A DNA stretch of 64,000 nucleotides from Membranipora membranacea (taxonomy: Eukaryota > Bryozoa > Gymnolaemata > Cheilostomatida > Membraniporidae): contig OU612068.1 in the NCBI GenBank assembly GCA_914767715.1, positions 34,658,001 to 34,722,000 of the forward strand. The letters are read 5' to 3'. Shown piece by piece: positions 47,501-58,307 of this stretch. The notes under the pieces are model-generated. The model worked only from the letters and a program-made list of their open reading frames with translations, searched no databases and had not been told where the DNA came from. Numbering within the stretch: the stretch's first letter is position 1; each line of letters begins with the position of its first letter. The position numbers and the translations under genes are program-made.

Positions 47501-50282
47501 TGCTTAATTGTTTATGTAATTAAATGTACTCTACCTACATCTAAAAAGAATAGGGCCAAACCTACGCACACACTCTCAAAAGTACAGCATCCCTACTATA
47601 CTACACTACACTACACAGGCAGCTGGGCAGAGCAAGTTCAAACTTATCTATAACAGTTTCATTTTTTCAAGTCCAAGATGCATACATATCAACAGCCAGT
47701 GTGGCGAACTGAACACCACTAATACAAGCTGTATGCTTCTATCAAGCTGTACAAGTGGATTGTAGGCCTTTAGTATGCTGTCTGCACGGTATTCTACATT
47801 CTATATAGGTGATAGCATATAAAGTGATGTGTCGGTGGTGTAGTAAACACAAACACAGTAGTCAAACCAGAGGCAGCAGATTAAATTGATATTGGATACA
47901 TGGTGAAGTAATCCTATTTTATTGTCATACAATGAATATGATTATCCAATAAACTTAATAACCAATTTTCATAGCGCTCATTCAAACTATTACAATATCA
48001 TCAGCGTAAGTAGAGAATTACTACGGACATGTTAGATAGAGCTTATCACATGTAAACACACTCCTAATGCAGCTGTGATTTACAGCTTTTTTTCTCTCCA
48101 ATGCTTCCTGTGTGCAAATATAGGTTTTCTATCACAGTTACACTATAGATAATGCTTTCTGCAATCACTAAAATATTCCATTTCTTTTCAATCCTGATCA
48201 CAACTGCTGTCTCTCACTTGCTTATAGTGCAGTTTTGAGAGTTTACTGAATAATATCCCGTATAAGTCATAATTTACTGATTGAAGAAAAAATGGTATCC
48301 TTAATAAAAAGAATGACAGCGTTCTAACATGCTACAGCTACAGAGCTATAGAGCTATAGGTACAGTAGAGCTATAGAGCTATAGAGCTATAGAGCTATAG
48401 GTACAGTAGAGCTATAGAGCTATAGAGCTATAGAGCTATAGGTACAGTAGAGCTACAGAGCTATAGAGCTATAGAGCTACAGAGCTATAGAGCTATAGAG
48501 CTATAGGTACAGTAGAGCTATAGAGCTATAGAGCTATAGGTACAGTAGAGCTATAGAGCTATAGAGCTACAGAGCTATAGAGCTATAGGTACAGTAGAGC
48601 TATAGAGCTATAGAGCTATAGGTACAGTAGAGCTATAGAGCTATAGAGCTACAGAGCTATAGAGCTATAGGTACAGTAGAGCTATAGAGCTATAGAGCTA
48701 CAGAGCTACAGAGCTACAGAGCTACAGAGCTACAGAGCTACAGAGCTACAGAGCTACAGAGCTACAGAGCTACAGAGCTACAGAGCTACAGAGCTACAGA
48801 GCTACAGAGCTACAGAGCTATAGAGCTATAGAGCTATAGGTACAGTAGAGCTATAGAGCTATAGAGCTATAGGTACAGTAGAGCTATAGAGCTATAGAGC
48901 TACAGAGCTATAGAGCTATAGGTACAGTAGAGCTATAGAGCTATAGGTACAGTAGAGCTATAGAGCTACAGAGCTATAGAGCTATAGGTACAGTAGAGCT
49001 ATAGAGCTATAGAGCTATAGAGCTATAGAGCTACAGAGCTATAGAGCTATAGGTACAGTAGAGCTATAGGTACAGTAGAGAATATTAATTACTCTATGGA
49101 ATTTACTCACAAAACAAGCCAAAATAGCCGTACAGTGTATTTCCTCATCTTGCGTGTGTATCTCTGACCAAAGAAGGGATTTTTTGTGGGTCATTAGAAA
49201 TGCTGATAGTCACTTATAAGTATTACAAACACTTGGGACAGGAGTGGAGGTGCGGGACAGGAGTGGAGGTGCGGCAGAGGAGTGGAGGTGCGGGACAGGA
49301 GTGGAGGTGCGGAAGAGGAGTGGAGGTGCGGCAGAGGAGTGGAGGTGCGGCAGAGGAGTGGAGGTGCGGCAGAGGAGTGGAGGTGCGGCAGAGGAGTGGA
49401 GGTGCGGCAGAGGAGTGGAGGTGCGGCAGAGGAGTGGAGGTGCGGCAGAGGAGTGGAGGTACGGCAGAGGAGTGGAGGTGCTGGACAGGAGTGGAGGTGC
49501 GGGACAGGAGTGGAGGTGCGGGACAGGAGTGGAGGTGCGGCAGAGGAGTGGAGGTGCGGCAGAGGAGTGGAGGTGCGGCAGAGGAGTGGAGGTGCGGGAC
49601 AGGAGTGGAGGTGCGGCAGAGGAGTGGAGGTGCGGGACAGGAGTGGAGGTGCGGCAGAGGAGTGGAGGTGCGGCAGAGGAGTGGAGGTGCGGCAGAGGAG
49701 TGGGGGTGCTGGACAGGAGTGGAGGTGCGGGACAGGAGTGGAGGTGCGGGACAGGAGTGGAGGTGCGGGACAGGAGTGGAGGTGCGGGACAGGAGTGGAG
49801 GTGCGGCAGAGGAGTAGAGGTGCGGGACAGGAGTGGAGGTGCGGCAGAGAGTGGAGGTGCGGCAGAGGAGTGGAGGTGCGGCAGAGGAGTGGAGGTGCGG
49901 GACAGGAGTGGAGGTGCGGCAGAGGAGTGGAGGTGCGGCAGAGGAGTGGAGGTGCGGCAGAGGAGTGGAGGTGCGGCAGAGGAGTGGAGGTGCGGCAGAG
50001 GAGTGGAGGTGCGGGACAGGAGTGGAGGTGCGGGACAGGAGTGGAGGTGCGGCAGAGGAGTGGAGGTGCGGGACAGGAGTGGAGGTGCGGCAGAGGAGTG
50101 GAGGTGCGAGACAGGAGTGGAGGTGCGGCAGAGGAGCCATCTTCATCTGTAGGATTGTGGTGTGATGACATGATGTATAGAATCAGTGATTTAATCACAC
50201 AAACCTGTATCATATAGAGCTGAGCTATCCTGTATTCTTCTACAGTAAGTGGTAAAGGTATCCGATATTCTTTTATATGCAT
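29560..50282 (-). CDS. PITPNM: Membrane-associated phosphatidylinositol transfer protein (PITPNM / rdgB / Nir)
   Basis: Exons: 50205-50282, 47143-47275, 45225-45428, 44772-45008, 42987-43153, 42626-42818, 42060-42146, 41594-41740, 41139-41249, 40109-40283, 39481-39676, 38954-39125, 36719-36766, 35605-35799, 35018-35188, 34655-34795, 33582-33617, 32541-32689, 32043-32159, 31603-31868, 31237-31386, 30824-31007, 30469-30597, 29560-29937. All phases close (~1,287 residues; human paralogues are ~1,240-1,350). The family exchanges phosphatidylinositol and phosphatidic acid at ER-plasma membrane contacts during phospholipase C signalling; fly rdgB is needed in photoreceptors. Domains: PITP (1-~273; starts [20 protein letters not shown]), FFAT (~360), lipase-like GDCMGS (~582), DDHD (~650-880; [22 protein letters not shown]), LNS2 (~1,008-1,162; SIDGS, where the lipin catalytic Asp is Ser, as in other family members). 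Exon 23 has two in-frame donors. No frameshift is seen. Confidence 0.95.
30413..30502. repeat. PITPNM: 45-bp tandem duplication containing a splice donor
   Basis: Two 45-bp units (30413-30457, 30458-30502) differ at one base. On the minus strand each contains the exon end [10 protein letters not shown] followed by CAG|gtaggt. Because 45 is a multiple of three and the first unit reads through without a stop, both donors (exon ends 30469 and 30424) keep frame. Use of the second would add 15 residues. Confidence 0.93.
30469..31386 (-). other. PITPNM: LNS2 domain exons 21-23 of PITPNM
   Basis: The segment has [36 protein letters not shown] and [10 protein letters not shown] in order. In lipins the equivalent of SIDGS is a DxDGT phosphatase motif; the leading Asp is absent here, as is usual in Nir/rdgB proteins, where LNS2 senses phosphatidic acid. 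Confidence 0.9.
32256..32440. repeat. 11-bp tandem repeat in PITPNM intron 18
   Basis: The unit ATAGTAGTAGT is repeated about 16 times with almost no variation. On the minus strand it produces overlapping Tyr/Thr/Leu-rich ORFs in all three frames, because 11 is not a multiple of three. These are not genes. Confidence 0.93.
32541..35799 (-). other. PITPNM: DDHD domain exons 14-18 of PITPNM
   Basis: Segments [61 protein letters not shown] and [18 protein letters not shown] follow the order seen in animal PITPNM proteins. The conserved His and Asp of the HSTDP segment are present. The 36-bp exon 17 is identified by phase and by the conserved run into WWG. Confidence 0.9.
34457..34510. repeat. 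Two perfect 27-bp tandem repeats
   Basis: The unit beginning AACTAACATCTCACACATG occurs twice in intron 16 of PITPNM without mismatch. No coding overlap. Confidence 0.9.
36767..38953 (-). other. Large intron 12 of PITPNM
   Basis: This 2.2-kb intron contains two plus-strand open stretches of unclear origin: a 73-codon ORF at 37036-37257 rich in Asp, Arg and Glu, and interrupted frames at about 37515-37730 reading [16 protein letters not shown] and later [14 protein letters not shown]. They could be relics of a transposon or pseudogene. I cannot assign a family. Confidence 0.4.
41755..41888. repeat. 16-bp tandem repeat in PITPNM intron 7
   Basis: The unit AGAAAGTGTGAGCTAC is repeated about seven times, followed by degenerate GAGCTACAGATC copies. 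It shares the word GAGCTACAG with the much larger satellite in intron 1 of the same gene. Confidence 0.9.
42060..42146 (-). other. PITPNM: FFAT motif exon of PITPNM
   Basis: The exon ends in [11 protein letters not shown] and continues after splicing as [17 protein letters not shown] fits the FFAT core (EFFDAxE, with Asp for the final Glu) in a strongly acidic context. FFAT motifs bind the MSP domain of VAP proteins and tether family members to the ER. The motif straddles intron 7, so skipping this exon would remove it. Confidence 0.85.
44160..44510. repeat. 11-bp tandem repeats in PITPNM intron 4
   Basis: Two blocks of the unit AACATCTAACT (about 44168-44230 and 44362-44510) are separated by ~130 bp of unique AT-rich sequence. 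Confidence 0.88.
48328..49085. repeat. Compound satellite in PITPNM intron 1
   Basis: About 750 bp is made of 10-bp units AGAGCTATAG and AGAGCTACAG, punctuated by the insert GTACAGT. This gives higher-order blocks of the form [AGAGCTATAG]n-GTACAGT. A run of pure AGAGCTACAG units fills about 48690-48820. Confidence 0.93.
49230..50136. repeat. 19-bp GC-rich minisatellite in PITPNM intron 1
   Basis: About 47 copies of a 19-bp unit occur in two main variants, GAGTGGAGGTGCGGCAGAG and GAGTGGAGGTGCGGGACAG, with rare point variants and one 1-2 bp shortened copy. It ends about 70 bp from exon 1. Because 19 is not divisible by three, the same peptide repeats appear in every frame and give ORFs of 300 or more codons on both strands. 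These are artefacts. The plus strand is G-rich in GG runs and could form quadruplex structures. Confidence 0.95.
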
Positions 50283-50858
50283 TGTAAGCTTTAGCTGAAT
50301 CCAAACAAGTACTTATATAACTAATGTACATGTGCGTGTATCCTGAGCTTAGAGGTAGATTGATTCTATCAACTGCCTGCTGAGTTAATCATAAACTGAT
50401 TTACTCAATACCTAAAACGAAAAGATTTATTGAGAAAGTGACATCATGTCAAACGCACAACTTGTTCCCATGACAAGATGGTGTACCAAAGTATGCTGCA
50501 AACTGATTACATTTCATAGAATGTTGTGAGATTCTGATGAATTAATTCACACAGAATGAAGTATAATGTCTGTTGACATGACATGATTGACTTTTAAAAA
50601 AGCTGTAATTGTTTAGCGATAACTGGATTAGGTAAATCATCAAATTATAAAACTATTACACCATGGAGCAGTGAGGTCACTAAAATAACATTAATGATGA
50701 GATCACTATGCATAAGCATATTATTTACAAAAAATAACCTGACAATGTGATTTCTCAAAGCCAGACAAGGAAAGTTCTCACAAATTAGACCACGTTGACA
50801 ATAAATATCAATCAAACTATCATTGTTTTACTTATTGACGTACCGTTACCTGACTTAC

Positions 50859-50939
50859 CTGAGGGCTGAGCAAGGTGAACACAGAACAGATATCAGGATG
50901 GCATTGCTATCATCGTGTCCAAGTCAACCATCTGTAGAT
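50859..50939 (-). other. PITPNM: Probable 5' untranslated exon of PITPNM with a short upstream ORF
   Basis: The 81-bp segment is bounded by a good acceptor (tatttcag) and a consensus donor (CAG|gtaagt). An acceptor-like ttcag lies shortly before the PITPNM start codon, so it could splice to exon 1. It contains a complete upstream ORF of 12 codons (MVDLDTMIAMPS, then TGA), which could dampen translation. This rests on splice signals only. Confidence 0.45.
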
Positions 50940-51838
50940 CTGAAATACAACAGAGTTTAGTACATAATACATAATATGCCAAGTAGTGTATATAGTAATA
51001 AAATCTGTAAGTCCAAACATTTACAACGAGTGGCTGGATATTGAAATTAAATATATTTAGTCAAGAATATCAATGACAACCTGTTAGTTGATAATTTCAA
51101 TATTGAAAGCTGATTATCAATAATATTAGATTTGTAGAAAACAGCAGAAGTAGGAGAGACCATAGAGCAGGAAATTACAAGTGCAGGGTCACTATATATC
51201 AGTTATACAAGCTTGTAGGTTCTCAAGATGCTCATAGATTTGCTGAAATTTTAAGAATTTTTGAAAAATGAAATTTGATTTTGAATTTGGCCCTCAACCA
51301 TAGGCATCAAGTCTGCAGTGGAGGCAACAAGCTTGAAAATTATATCCAATCTGAAATGATCTAGTATTATATGGCATTAATGAATGCTAGCTCTTTTTTT
51401 CTGTTGTGTATGCCAATTATCTCTGCTGCTCTTTTGCTTCCGCTTTCTGAAGGGGAGATAAACCCTGGGAAGACCCTATCAGGACCCCACAATGTTTTGA
51501 AGCTCAGTGTGTGAGCAAGCCCTGCTAGTGGCAAGGGAGATGTCCTGCTAGGGTCTCATTCACAATCTACTCACTCATTGATGAATCTATATACATTCTG
51601 AGTGAGTTATTTGGGAACGATGATGTGATAGGGATAACTTGCTTTGGAAAGCATCGCTCATTGTAATTGAAAGACCACCCTGACCGACCCATCCTTCATG
51701 TTGTATCTAAGACATGGTATCTCAGTAGGCCAATAAATACCACTGTTCCTATCACATACAGTAAAACTATAACGACAAACTGCTGATAGTGTTACTATAT
51801 GCTCAATAACCCACAGTCACAGTCCTTATGTAGTTGGT

Positions 51839-51893
51839 GCAAGTCCAGTGGTCGTGCAAGTCCAGTAAATTTGACCACTGGGCTTGCACCCAC
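51839..51893. repeat. Imperfect hairpin with 18-bp arms
   Basis: Arms GGTGCAAGTCCAGTGGTC and GACCACTGGGCTTGCACC pair with one mismatch around a ~19-bp loop that itself repeats GTGCAAGTCCAGT. No target duplication is seen. Confidence 0.75.
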
Positions 51894-54018
51894 TGCACAA
51901 GGCTGTGATCACGCAGTCATTGTAGAGGCCTCTTGTTGAGGGCAAGAGAGACAGGCACAGCAAACCTACCAAACAATCTAACAGAGTGCAGCTTATAAAT
52001 TACTGTCCATCTTATTGATCTTACAGGTGGTGGTAACTCTGTGGAGTCTGTGGCCGGGTGGTGTACTGGTAGGCTAAATTGGATTTGAGCTTCCAAATCT
52101 AAGAGCTGCACATTATAAAAGGTGAGACCAAGGAGTTAAGTTAGATAACTGTGAAGACTGACTATCAAAACGACAAGTTTCTTTCTAATTTCATACACAT
52201 ATAAATTAGTTTACAAATCGTATTTGGCACTAAAATATTGGTTATTATTGGGATATGTTCAAGAGGCCAGGCCTACTAGAGTGCAAAAGCCTATTTAGAA
52301 TTGTCAAGCAATCATAACTCAGTCTTGTCCCCATTTTTTTGGATACTACAGCAGTACTTACTACTCACCACTGGCACAACAGTGATTGTGAATGACAATC
52401 ATCTTGTTGTAGGCCTAATAAAATAACAACTTTTAAGTTAGTATATATATGACAAAATCAATTTAATCATACGTACATGATAAGAAATGCTATGTGCCTA
52501 GAAGACCAGTATCTGATTAGGAATGACAACTGAATTTCTAACTGTTTCACTAAACCCTCATTGCATTACTTACGATAAAGCCAAAACCATGGCCAGAGTT
52601 GATGGATTCAGAAACACAACTTATGTTTCCTATGATGCTAGTTGACCAATCAATGCAAGAGCTGTGTATTTAACATTTAATGGCGGGTATAGTTAAACAT
52701 GGCTTGTTATTGTCTGAGACTTAATACTACTTTTCCGAACTACCAGAAGACCTTGTTGACACACTCTATTTCCGGGATTATTATGTCCAGTAAGAACAGA
52801 TGCAGGTAACTTAGGCTGATATGCAGATTTATCAAGTTAAATGCTATTTGCTCATCAAATCAGACTGGCTCAAAGTTGAGAATTAAGATTTTGGATATAA
52901 TAAGCCTGTTCTGTGATAAGTGTAAGCTTAGCTTGCCTTGACAAGCTTATCAAGACATATACTGTTTGGCAAACCTTCTCTAGCATGTTCTGTAACATTG
53001 AATACTGGCCACCTAATGAACTGGAGTGAGAAATTCTCAGGAAAGGGTGTATTGAGGAGTAAAGGGCAAAACTTTAGTTAGTTTATTTGTTGTATGAACA
53101 CTGAACAGCATCATTTAAATTTATTTGATGATAAATAAAGTTTGTCACAGGCCTAGCTACATATATTGCAAGACCTGGGACTTGATTTGCATATGTACTG
53201 TTTTGCTCGATATATTTTTGTGTTCTTATGGGTGACATACATTGGAGCTTGCCTGTCATATCAATTCATGATTTGTCTTTGCTGTATTTTACAATTGAAT
53301 TATTGCAAATATTATAACTATTACCACAAAGGTACCTCTCTATGTCTAAGCCAATGGATAATAATTGCTTCATCAGTTTATGATGGTTCTAGCAATGAGT
53401 AACAGGGGATACTTCGCTCGCTGTAACTCCTTGGTACTAGCTATGTGTTAGAGAGATAGTTTTCATATTTTGTGGCGGCTAAGGTGGATATTCCGCCATC
53501 CTAAACTGGTACGGCCACTGGGTTAGGAGTGAACGAACCAAACTTCAGTTCCATCCCTGTCTGGACAGGGTATGTTGAATTAGTGGGAACACGAAATCAG
53601 CAAAGGCTGTCAAGACCATAGGACTGCCGCAGTTCCTGATTTTGGGCTTGGTGTGGGTGGGGGGTGGGAAGGATGGAAGCTCTATTTGCTTTGCAGTTTT
53701 GAGTTTTTAAGGAAACATGATTTTTAACTAATCAAGTTTTCCACAATTCCCATACTACAAACTATTACCGGTAGTGGAAAAAAGAAGAAAACTCAAATGC
53801 GTGCGGAATAGGCGATATAGTTGTTATTGCTAAATTGATGTTACACAGATTTTTCCAAGATTGTTGGATCATCCATCTGTATATGTTGCAACAAGACATG
53901 ATTGCCATTCTGCTAACCCCAGCTTCTGTTCCAGCCATCGCATAAAAGCACCAAGAGGAAATTTCCATTTTTTTTCTTTTTGCAGCATCACTGATAGATT
54001 CAGATTAGACTCGGTAAC

Positions 54019-57000
54019 ATGTCACAACCGCCGCTTATGACGATGGACTCTGTGATAGATGAATGGTCAGAGTTAGAGACAGAATTCAATGAGCTGCAGG
54101 TTCGTGTTAATATTTGAGGCTGTCAATATAAGATTGCGTTTTTGCTTGCTTCTGAAAATGATGATCAAACAAGATGGCCTGAATTTTCAAAGCGATTCTG
54201 AAGGGAACAGGTCACTTGTTGAATTTTGCAGATCTCTGATGAAATATGTTTTGAGAAAAGTATTTTGTATTGATAATCTGTGCTTGGTTCAGTTGCTGAC
54301 TCCATTATTTTGGTTATTTCAGGGGCTTCATTCTACATACCTGGCTAAAATAAAAGAGATGAAAACTCTGCAGGATAAATGTATGGGTCTGATATCTAAA
54401 CAACGTTACAGAATCAAGAAACTCGGCGATTTAATGACCGAAAAGAAACCGAGGTAGGAAATTTAACTCAAGCTTCTTCCATCATTGGGAGATGGTCATA
54501 ACAACATTATTGAAACTTGAAGTTGAAAACAGAGGGTGATTGACCCTAGAATGCTACTCACTTCTTCTCACCAGATTTGTCTTATTTACAGCCAACTCTC
54601 AGAAGCTCATATTGAGGCAAAGAAGAACATTCAAACAAAGATAAACGAGAGGAAACAGCAGTTCAGATTGATGGAAGAATTCCTCCCACACAAAAATGGG
54701 TCAGTTGAAAGTCCTGATTAAATCTCCACCAGTCATTGAAGATGGCTATATTGTGCTTATAAGCAAGTTTTCAGTACAAATGTTAAGTCAATGGTCAACA
54801 GGTGCGGTCTGATACATCACCAAGCTTAAGCCCATCCATCCATCACTGCCACCCTTATCCCCATAGTTATTATCCTTTTATTCATGATTATCTCACCATG
54901 ATAAACATTGAACTTGTTATCTTTGTAGGACATACTTGAGTATTATTCTAGGCCAGGTTAACGTGTCCTTACTTAGTAAGTCCGATAGACTGAATTACAA
55001 GCAGAACTATGAAAACTTCAAGCTCGTACTCAATGTTATTACATTTTTTCTCTCCGTCATACTGCTTATATTCCCTCTCCGATACAGGTATGTTAAAAAT
55101 AAAGTTTATTTTTGTCGGCAACAGCGATATCCATCGAAATAGTCCTACATATGACTGTATGTAAAAACATAAACATGGTAATGAGCTGGCTGCTGAACTC
55201 TGAGCTAATATTGGAGCGGCTCTTGACACCATGGGTCATGTTCCTGTCCCTCTAATACCTTGAAGTCACATTAAAGCCCAAACCATAGATTTAAAAACTG
55301 TTTTTAAATCTATGGCCCAAACAAAGCAATGGATGCAGGAGCAAGTGCATTCAAAATTGTTCATGCAAGTTTGATAATTGAGGTCTTTGAGCACGATGGT
55401 TACCTGAACCTGTTATCTGATAAAACAAATCCTGTTGTGTTATCCCCCATTGATGACAAGACAAGTCCTACATATTTTAACAAATGATAAATTTGCAAAT
55501 TGAGTTGCTTATGATACATTTCCGGTGTCAAGTGAACGCAAAATAGATGAATATTTACCATTTACATATATTTTGTGTTTTCATTGTGATTATTTGAAAA
55601 AGAAAGAAGATTGTATGTAAATGCTCATCTATTTTGATCTGTGATTTTAGAATAATAGATGCTGGATATCACTTCTTATTTGTGTGGTATTACTGCACTC
55701 TGACAATCAGAGAACATATCCTCAAAGTCAATGGATCCAAGTATGTATTAACTCATCTTCTCATTCAGAAAGTGCAAGTCTTCAAGTAAAATAAAAACTT
55801 CAATACTGGCTAAATTAATCACCTTGCACTGCATTGTTGATATTTACGAATTGTTTACAGGATAAAAGGCTGGTGGTTAGCTCATCATTTCATTACTACT
55901 GCTGCTGCCGGAGTGTTTCTTGTATGGTGAGTACACAATAGCCATCCTCCTAATCCTCCATAACCCTTCATACATCAATAACAAGCTCATTAATAGTAAA
56001 CCGATTATCACACATTGTGACGACGACACTACCTTCAAAAAGCTAACGCTCTCATGCCCGATAATACACCCAAAGAATGAGCTCCCATCTCGTGGTGAAA
56101 TATCTCTGCTTTACTAAGAGACAAAGTTTAATCTGGCAATAAATTCAAATATTTCAACGTTAATTCATCAGACTTTTAAAATATGTTTGTATTGGCTTCA
56201 TTGTTCTCAATGTATTCCACTCGGGTGATTTTGTTCTGAATTTCTCCTCCAGGCCAGACGGAGTGACCTACTGGAGCTTCAGAGATCAGTTTGTTCTTTT
56301 CTGCGCATATCTGAGTAAGTTTCTATTTTTACAACCAAATTCATCCTTACAAGTTATTTTATACAAAACAACATGAACCCAGGATGCAGCAAGGGATGAT
56401 TGTAAATGCAGGTGATATGATTTCTGAATATATCCAAGGTATTCTTGTTGTTACCATTTTCTTTGTAACATTTTGATATTCTCCATGTTTCCTTGATCAT
56501 ACAAATTTGTAGAGTCCATATTGTGTGAATCACTCACGTAAAGACAGAAATACTTGGTTCAGTGGTAAAATACACAGTGTGGATATTTGAGAACAAATAC
56601 CATCAGTATATTATAACTTGGTACCAGTAATTAAATCTTGCTAAAAACCTTATACATGTCCCTTGAATATCATATCTCCATATCATTGCACAGATTAAAA
56701 ACTGTTGAGAAAAATAATTAATTTTCATGTAATATAAACTGACAATGTCTCTAAGACTCATTCGATGTTTATGTTAATATTGCCAGGTGTTGTACAGGTG
56801 GTACAGTTTTATTACCAGACTGGTATTTTATATCGGTTACGAGCTCTTGGTGTTAGGAATGAAATGGATATAACCCTAGAAGGATTTCACTCGTGGATGT
56901 TCAAAGGATTCTCCTTTCTACTACCATTCCTCTTCTTCGGTTATGTAAGTAACATTATTTAGCATCTTTGTAACTAAAATATAATTCACTATCCGTTTAT

Positions 57001-58307
57001 ATGACTATCACCCTAATGTCAACCTACTCAGGGTTTAAAGTACACAATTAACCTTCAGTTAGTTATTTGAATTTTAACCCCATGTCTGGTTTGATGCATG
57101 ATTGTAAGCATTTGTTTTTGGCAGATATCAAACTGTTTGTTGTTTACTTGATAATTTAGCATTGCATTAGACTTTGTAACATATTAATTATAAACCTCAA
57201 CCGCATAACACCTCCAGATTGTAGTGCTTGCTATGAGATTTTACTGCTAAATCTACAGCCAGGCTTTGCTTTCTCTATTTTAAAATTAAACACCTATATT
57301 ACAATGTGTGTATGAAATGTCCTAAGCTTCATTTCTTAGTAAACAGTCTAAAATGTTAGTAGTTTGTTAGTATTCTGCTTAGTTCTAATGATTATTTGTC
57401 AGATTATGCTTTGTAACAATACAGCCTAGCAACATAATATAATATAATATAATATAATATAATATAATATAATATAAGGAGACATGTATTTATGTTACCT
57501 TTTGAATCCACCTTGGTTGAAAACATGATATCATAAATTACTTATATCAGAGAAACACCCTTATATATAATTGAGAACTCCTCCTCTAGCTTTACATGCA
57601 CAGATTACTTTGTTATTATTTATAGGCGTTTCAGTTCTACAACTCCTATCAGCTGTACCTGCTGTGGCTGACTCCTCAGTGTACAGAGTGGCAGGTCTGT
57701 ATCACTCTAACTCTAACTTCTCTCTTATTGTATGAGATCAGTGTGACAGAGTGAACATGCATCCTTAGTCTGTCATGGTTACATTCAGATCAGACCTATC
57801 ATCTGGTAACCATTATATTACCAGAATCAAGTTTCAATCATAATTATCTAATTAATTATTGGTGTACACCATTAACTGATAAAGGTTCAGTTTCTCCCTT
57901 GCAGGTTTACTCAAACTCTTTTATAGTCAGGTTCTGTTCTGTTCTGTTACATGTTCTTATTGTTGGTCTGTCCAGACTCTGTCTGTCTGTCTGCTGTGTA
58001 ATAAGACGGATTATTCACTCAAAATAACTTTTATAGACTGATTATTGTTCACTGACGGCGGCTAATTTCATAAATGAAATTCAATTTAATGGTACATGTC
58101 AATGCTTGTCTGTGGGCCTGTGCGACATGTTAAAACAAATTATTTTTATTTCAGGTGCCGTTTCTAAGTTTGATCTTCCTGTTTATAGCCATCGGTAATA
58201 CAGGAACGACACTTCTGGTTATGAAGAACAGATACCTCTCTAAATTTAGTGATTTCTTCTCCAGGAATCAGTATAGACTTGATATGTCTAAAGCCAAAAG
58301 TTTGTGA
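54019..58307 (+). CDS. TMEM120: TMEM120 family membrane protein
   Basis: Exons: 54019-54099, 54323-54453, 54592-54699, 54929-55087, 55651-55740, 55861-55926, 56253-56314, 56787-56944, 57626-57694, 58155-58307. All junctions are GT-AG and the frame closes (358 residues; vertebrate TMEM120A and B are ~340). Vertebrate proteins are multi-pass proteins of the nuclear envelope and ER. They are linked to adipocyte differentiation, have been proposed as mechanosensitive channels (TACAN), and structurally resemble fatty-acid elongases with bound coenzyme A. Residues 1-~100 form a helical coiled-coil region. Six hydrophobic segments follow (~138-156, 163-181, 193-212, 224-248, 268-300, 309-331). Family signatures include [38 protein letters not shown] and [17 protein letters not shown]. 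Whether A or B cannot be said; it is probably the single invertebrate orthologue. An AATAAA at 58908 may be its polyadenylation signal. Confidence 0.95.
55276..55322. mobile_element. 31-bp palindromic micro-insertion with 8-bp direct repeats
   Basis: CATAGATTTAAAAA, CTG, TTTTTAAATCTATG is a perfect inverted repeat (55284-55314) of 14-bp arms and a 3-bp centre. GCCCAAAC stands immediately on both sides (55276-55283, 55315-55322). It lies in intron 4 of TMEM120. The arms are unrelated to the CAGGGAG group, but the architecture is the same. Confidence 0.75.
57432..57477. repeat. Pentanucleotide microsatellite (TAATA)n
   Basis: About nine uninterrupted units of ATAAT/TAATA lie in intron 8 of TMEM120. 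Confidence 0.95.

Larger units (their letters stand above)
42987..50282 (-). other. PITPNM: PITP domain exons 1-5 of PITPNM
   Basis: The five exons encode residues 1 to ~273, the lipid-exchange domain. Recognisable family segments in order are the N-terminal IKEY...YMIQ strand, [49 protein letters not shown] and [11 protein letters not shown]. Intron 1 is 2.9 kb and is largely satellite DNA. Confidence 0.93.
50283..54018. other. Shared 5' region between PITPNM and TMEM120
   Basis: The two genes are divergent with 3.7 kb between their start codons. A likely untranslated PITPNM exon lies at 50859-50939. A long imperfect hairpin lies near 51840. No further coding exon could be supported; the plus-strand ORF at 53166-53402 has no family motif. 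Promoters must lie here, but no core element was identified. Confidence 0.55.

Noticed and set aside
49194-50282. Several ORFs of 100-362 codons on both strands
   Set aside because: They are translations of a 19-bp tandem repeat that is open in every frame. Only the first 26 codons of the longest minus-strand ORF are real (PITPNM exon 1).
52040-52110. tRNA-like segment with TGGTGTACTGG
   Set aside because: No B box, no pairing acceptor stem and no terminator run; not called as tRNA or SINE.
53166-53402. 78-codon plus-strand ORF upstream of TMEM120
   Set aside because: Cys/Tyr/Phe-rich low-complexity composition, no acceptor or donor linking it to TMEM120 exon 1.
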